Source: an uncultured Mycolicibacterium sp. (lineage in GTDB: Bacteria; Actinomycetota; Actinomycetes; Mycobacteriales; Mycobacteriaceae). From it: a stretch of DNA of 64,000 bases. The position numbers and the translations under genes were made by a program. The notes below the pieces were generated by a model. That model did no database searches. It was not told the DNA's origin and was given only the letters and a program-made list of their open reading frames with translations. The stretch lies in the NCBI RefSeq assembly GCF_937941905.1, contig NZ_CALDGS010000138.1:4543-68542 (forward strand), in the 5' to 3' direction. This document shows, in pieces, positions 59,673 to 64,000 of the stretch; position 1 is the stretch's first letter; each line of letters begins with the position of its first letter.

Positions 59673-59688
59673 TGTGACGGCGATCACA
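59673..59688 (+). promoter_or_regulatory. CRP-type binding site
   Basis: TGTGACGGCGATCACA matches the cAMP-receptor-protein consensus TGTGA-N6-TCACA exactly. A -10-like TAGCCT lies at 59709-59714; if transcription begins near 59721 the site is centred about 40 bases upstream, the class II activator position, for the rightward gene at 59747. It is also within 50 bases of the start of the divergent exporter. Confidence 0.75.
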
Positions 59689-59746
59689 TCGCTTTCGCCG
59701 CGAGGGGCTAGCCTGGACGGGCACACCTTCTTCCCGGGAGCCGCCG

Positions 59747-60541
59747 ATGAAGCCTCGCGTCAGGTCCGACGACCGGTCCGACGACTCGCTGGCGCCGCCC
59801 GCCGGACGGCCCGGCGCGGCGGCCCGGGTGCTCACCGCGATCATCGAACGCGGCGCACGGGCCCAGGCCCCGGCCATCCGCGCCTACGTGCGGCGGCTGC
59901 GCGACGCCGACCCGGACGCCTCCCCCGCCGAGATCGTCGGCCGGCTGGAGAAGCACTACCTGGCCGCGGTGACCGCCAGCGGCGCGGCGGTGGGCTCGAC
60001 GGCGGCCGTGCCCGGGATCGGCACGCTGGCGGCGCTGTCGGCGGTGACCGGCGAGACCGTGGTGTTCCTCGAGGCGACGACGGTGTTCGTGCTGTCGGTC
60101 GCCGAGGTGTACGGCATCGGCCTGCACGAGCGGCAGCGCCGCCGCGCGGCGGTGCTGTCGGTGCTCGTCGGCGAGGACAGCAAGGGGGCGGTCGGCGACC
60201 TGCTGGGCCGGCGCCGGCTCGGCGGCGCGTGGATCACCGAGGGCGCGGCCACGCTGCCAGTGCCGGCGCTGGCCCAACTCAACTCGCGGCTGCTGCGCCA
60301 CTTCCTGAAACGATTCACGCTGCGGCGCGGCGCACTGGCGTTCGGCAAAGCCCTGCCGATGGGAATCGGGGCGGCCGTCGGCGGCGTTGGAAATCGGTTG
60401 ATGGGCAAGAAGATCGTCGGCAACGCGCGCAAGGCGTTCGGCCCGCCGCCGCAACGCTGGCCGTCCGGCCTGCAGCTGGTGCCACCGCCGACCGAGGGTC
60501 AGGAATCCGATGCGCCGGCAACGCCGCGGCCGAACCGGTGA
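59747..60541 (+). CDS. Conserved membrane-associated protein (Rv1249c)
   Basis: A 264-residue protein of unknown function, found next to kgd in mycobacteria. One glycine/alanine-rich hydrophobic stretch (AAVTASGAAVGSTAAVPGIG, then LAALSAVTGETVVFLEATTV) may span the membrane, followed by an Arg-rich region and a second such stretch, FGKALPMGIGAAVGGVGN. The N-terminus is acidic and polar. GGGAG precedes the ATG. It appears to be CRP-controlled and is transcribed towards kgd, 174 bases before it. Confidence 0.85.
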   Translation: MKPRVRSDDRSDDSLAPPAGRPGAAARVLTAIIERGARAQAPAIRAYVRRLRDADPDASPAEIVGRLEKHYLAAVTASGAAVGSTAAVPGIGTLAALSAVTGETVVFLEATTVFVLSVAEVYGIGLHERQRRRAAVLSVLVGEDSKGAVGDLLGRRRLGGAWITEGAATLPVPALAQLNSRLLRHFLKRFTLRRGALAFGKALPMGIGAAVGGVGNRLMGKKIVGNARKAFGPPPQRWPSGLQLVPPPTEGQESDAPATPRPNR

Positions 60542-60715
60542 GCACCGCCCGATGACCGGTCGTCGCGACGGCGCGTCCGCTGGTCGCACGCGTGTGCCGA
60601 AGAACACACAACGGGTTAGCCTTTTAGGCGGCTCAGAACACGGGTAAACGCAAACTGCAGGCGCGCGGCCGACCGTCACGCGCCTCAAGAAGATGAATCG
60701 AGGCGATTAGCTGCT
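60542..60715 (+). promoter_or_regulatory. kgd upstream region
   Basis: No gene is visible. TAGCCT at 60617-60622 is a possible -10. A stem of six bases with a 13-base loop (CGCCTC 60681-60686 / GAGGCG 60700-60705) covers GAGGCGA, the only Shine-Dalgarno-like sequence before the kgd GTG, and could limit translation. A five-codon frame, MNRGD, ends five bases before the GTG; it is too short to weigh. Confidence 0.4.

Positions 60716-64000
<3,285 letters not shown>

Noticed and set aside
60611..60640. IdeR-like box in the kgd leader (GGTTAGCCTTTTAGGC)
   Set aside because: Only one half matches; the second half lacks the required TAACC/CTAA bases.
60693..60710. Five-codon frame MNRGD before kgd
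   Set aside because: Too short to distinguish from chance and without a convincing initiation signal.

Overview
The window is very GC-rich (roughly 70% or more by eye), packed with GTG starts and 1- or 4-base start/stop overlaps, and carries mycobacterial hallmarks: F420/deazaflavin enzymes, DUF732, LprB/LprC/LprE lipoproteins, a mycothiol-type isomerase, Kgd and a Rho with a large inserted domain. From recalled gene order (not searched), it is one nearly collinear block matching the M. tuberculosis Rv1248c-Rv1297 region in reverse, with accessory insertions. The source is most likely a non-tuberculous, Mycolicibacterium-like species.

Layout. 1-635: 5' part of an acyl-CoA ligase with a KstR-like dyad. 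858-9534: rho, then the leftward amino-acid operon argS-lysA-hom-thrC-thrB (aspartate family), with a clear sigma-A promoter and long leader for rho. 9657-9779: tRNA-Arg(CCG) and terminator. 9964-13319: a 50-aa orphan small protein, an F420-type luciferase-like oxidoreductase, a nitronate monooxygenase, a GNAT acetyltransferase and an Rrf2 regulator. 13381-16921: sulfate-activation operon cysD-cysNC-cysQ. 17133-23086: DUF732 protein and the oligopeptide importer oppB-oppC-oppDF-oppA. 23073-28210: alpha/beta hydrolase and a Rad50/SbcC-like plus SbcD-like pair. 28301-30721: accessory copper/peroxidase module (membrane protein, PCuAC chaperone, DyP peroxidase). 30784-36122: SixA-type phosphatase, lprB/lprC, and a heterodimeric ABC exporter. 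36137-40115: TetR/thioesterase pair and a copper-efflux pair under a CsoR-type box. 40186-44881: DNA-repair glycosylases (inosine-type and UdgB), AraC regulator, a broken glyoxalase gene, HIT and Ddn-like proteins. 44925-51266: Tap-like efflux pump, HxlR module, FAD oxidase, cyp130 and its TetR. 51238-54834: siderophore-interacting protein with iron box, acyltransferase, DEAD helicase. 54904-59623: lprE, secreted lipase, two MFS exporters. 59747-64000: small membrane protein behind a CRP-type site, and the first 1095 codons of kgd.

The interesting signals are mostly non-coding: a 31-bp dispersed repeat present six times at four loci, twice as perfect 29-30 bp inverted hairpins; a microhomology-type deletion that breaks the glyoxalase gene and opens a false fusion into the HIT gene; a set of clean operator palindromes (TetR, tandem HxlR, CsoR, iron box, CRP, a copper-module dyad); small upstream reading frames overlapping the starts of rho, cysD and oppB; and a recurring TANNNT-N6-8-start arrangement pointing to leaderless mRNAs. 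No prophage, insertion sequence, CRISPR array or complete novel defence system is visible.
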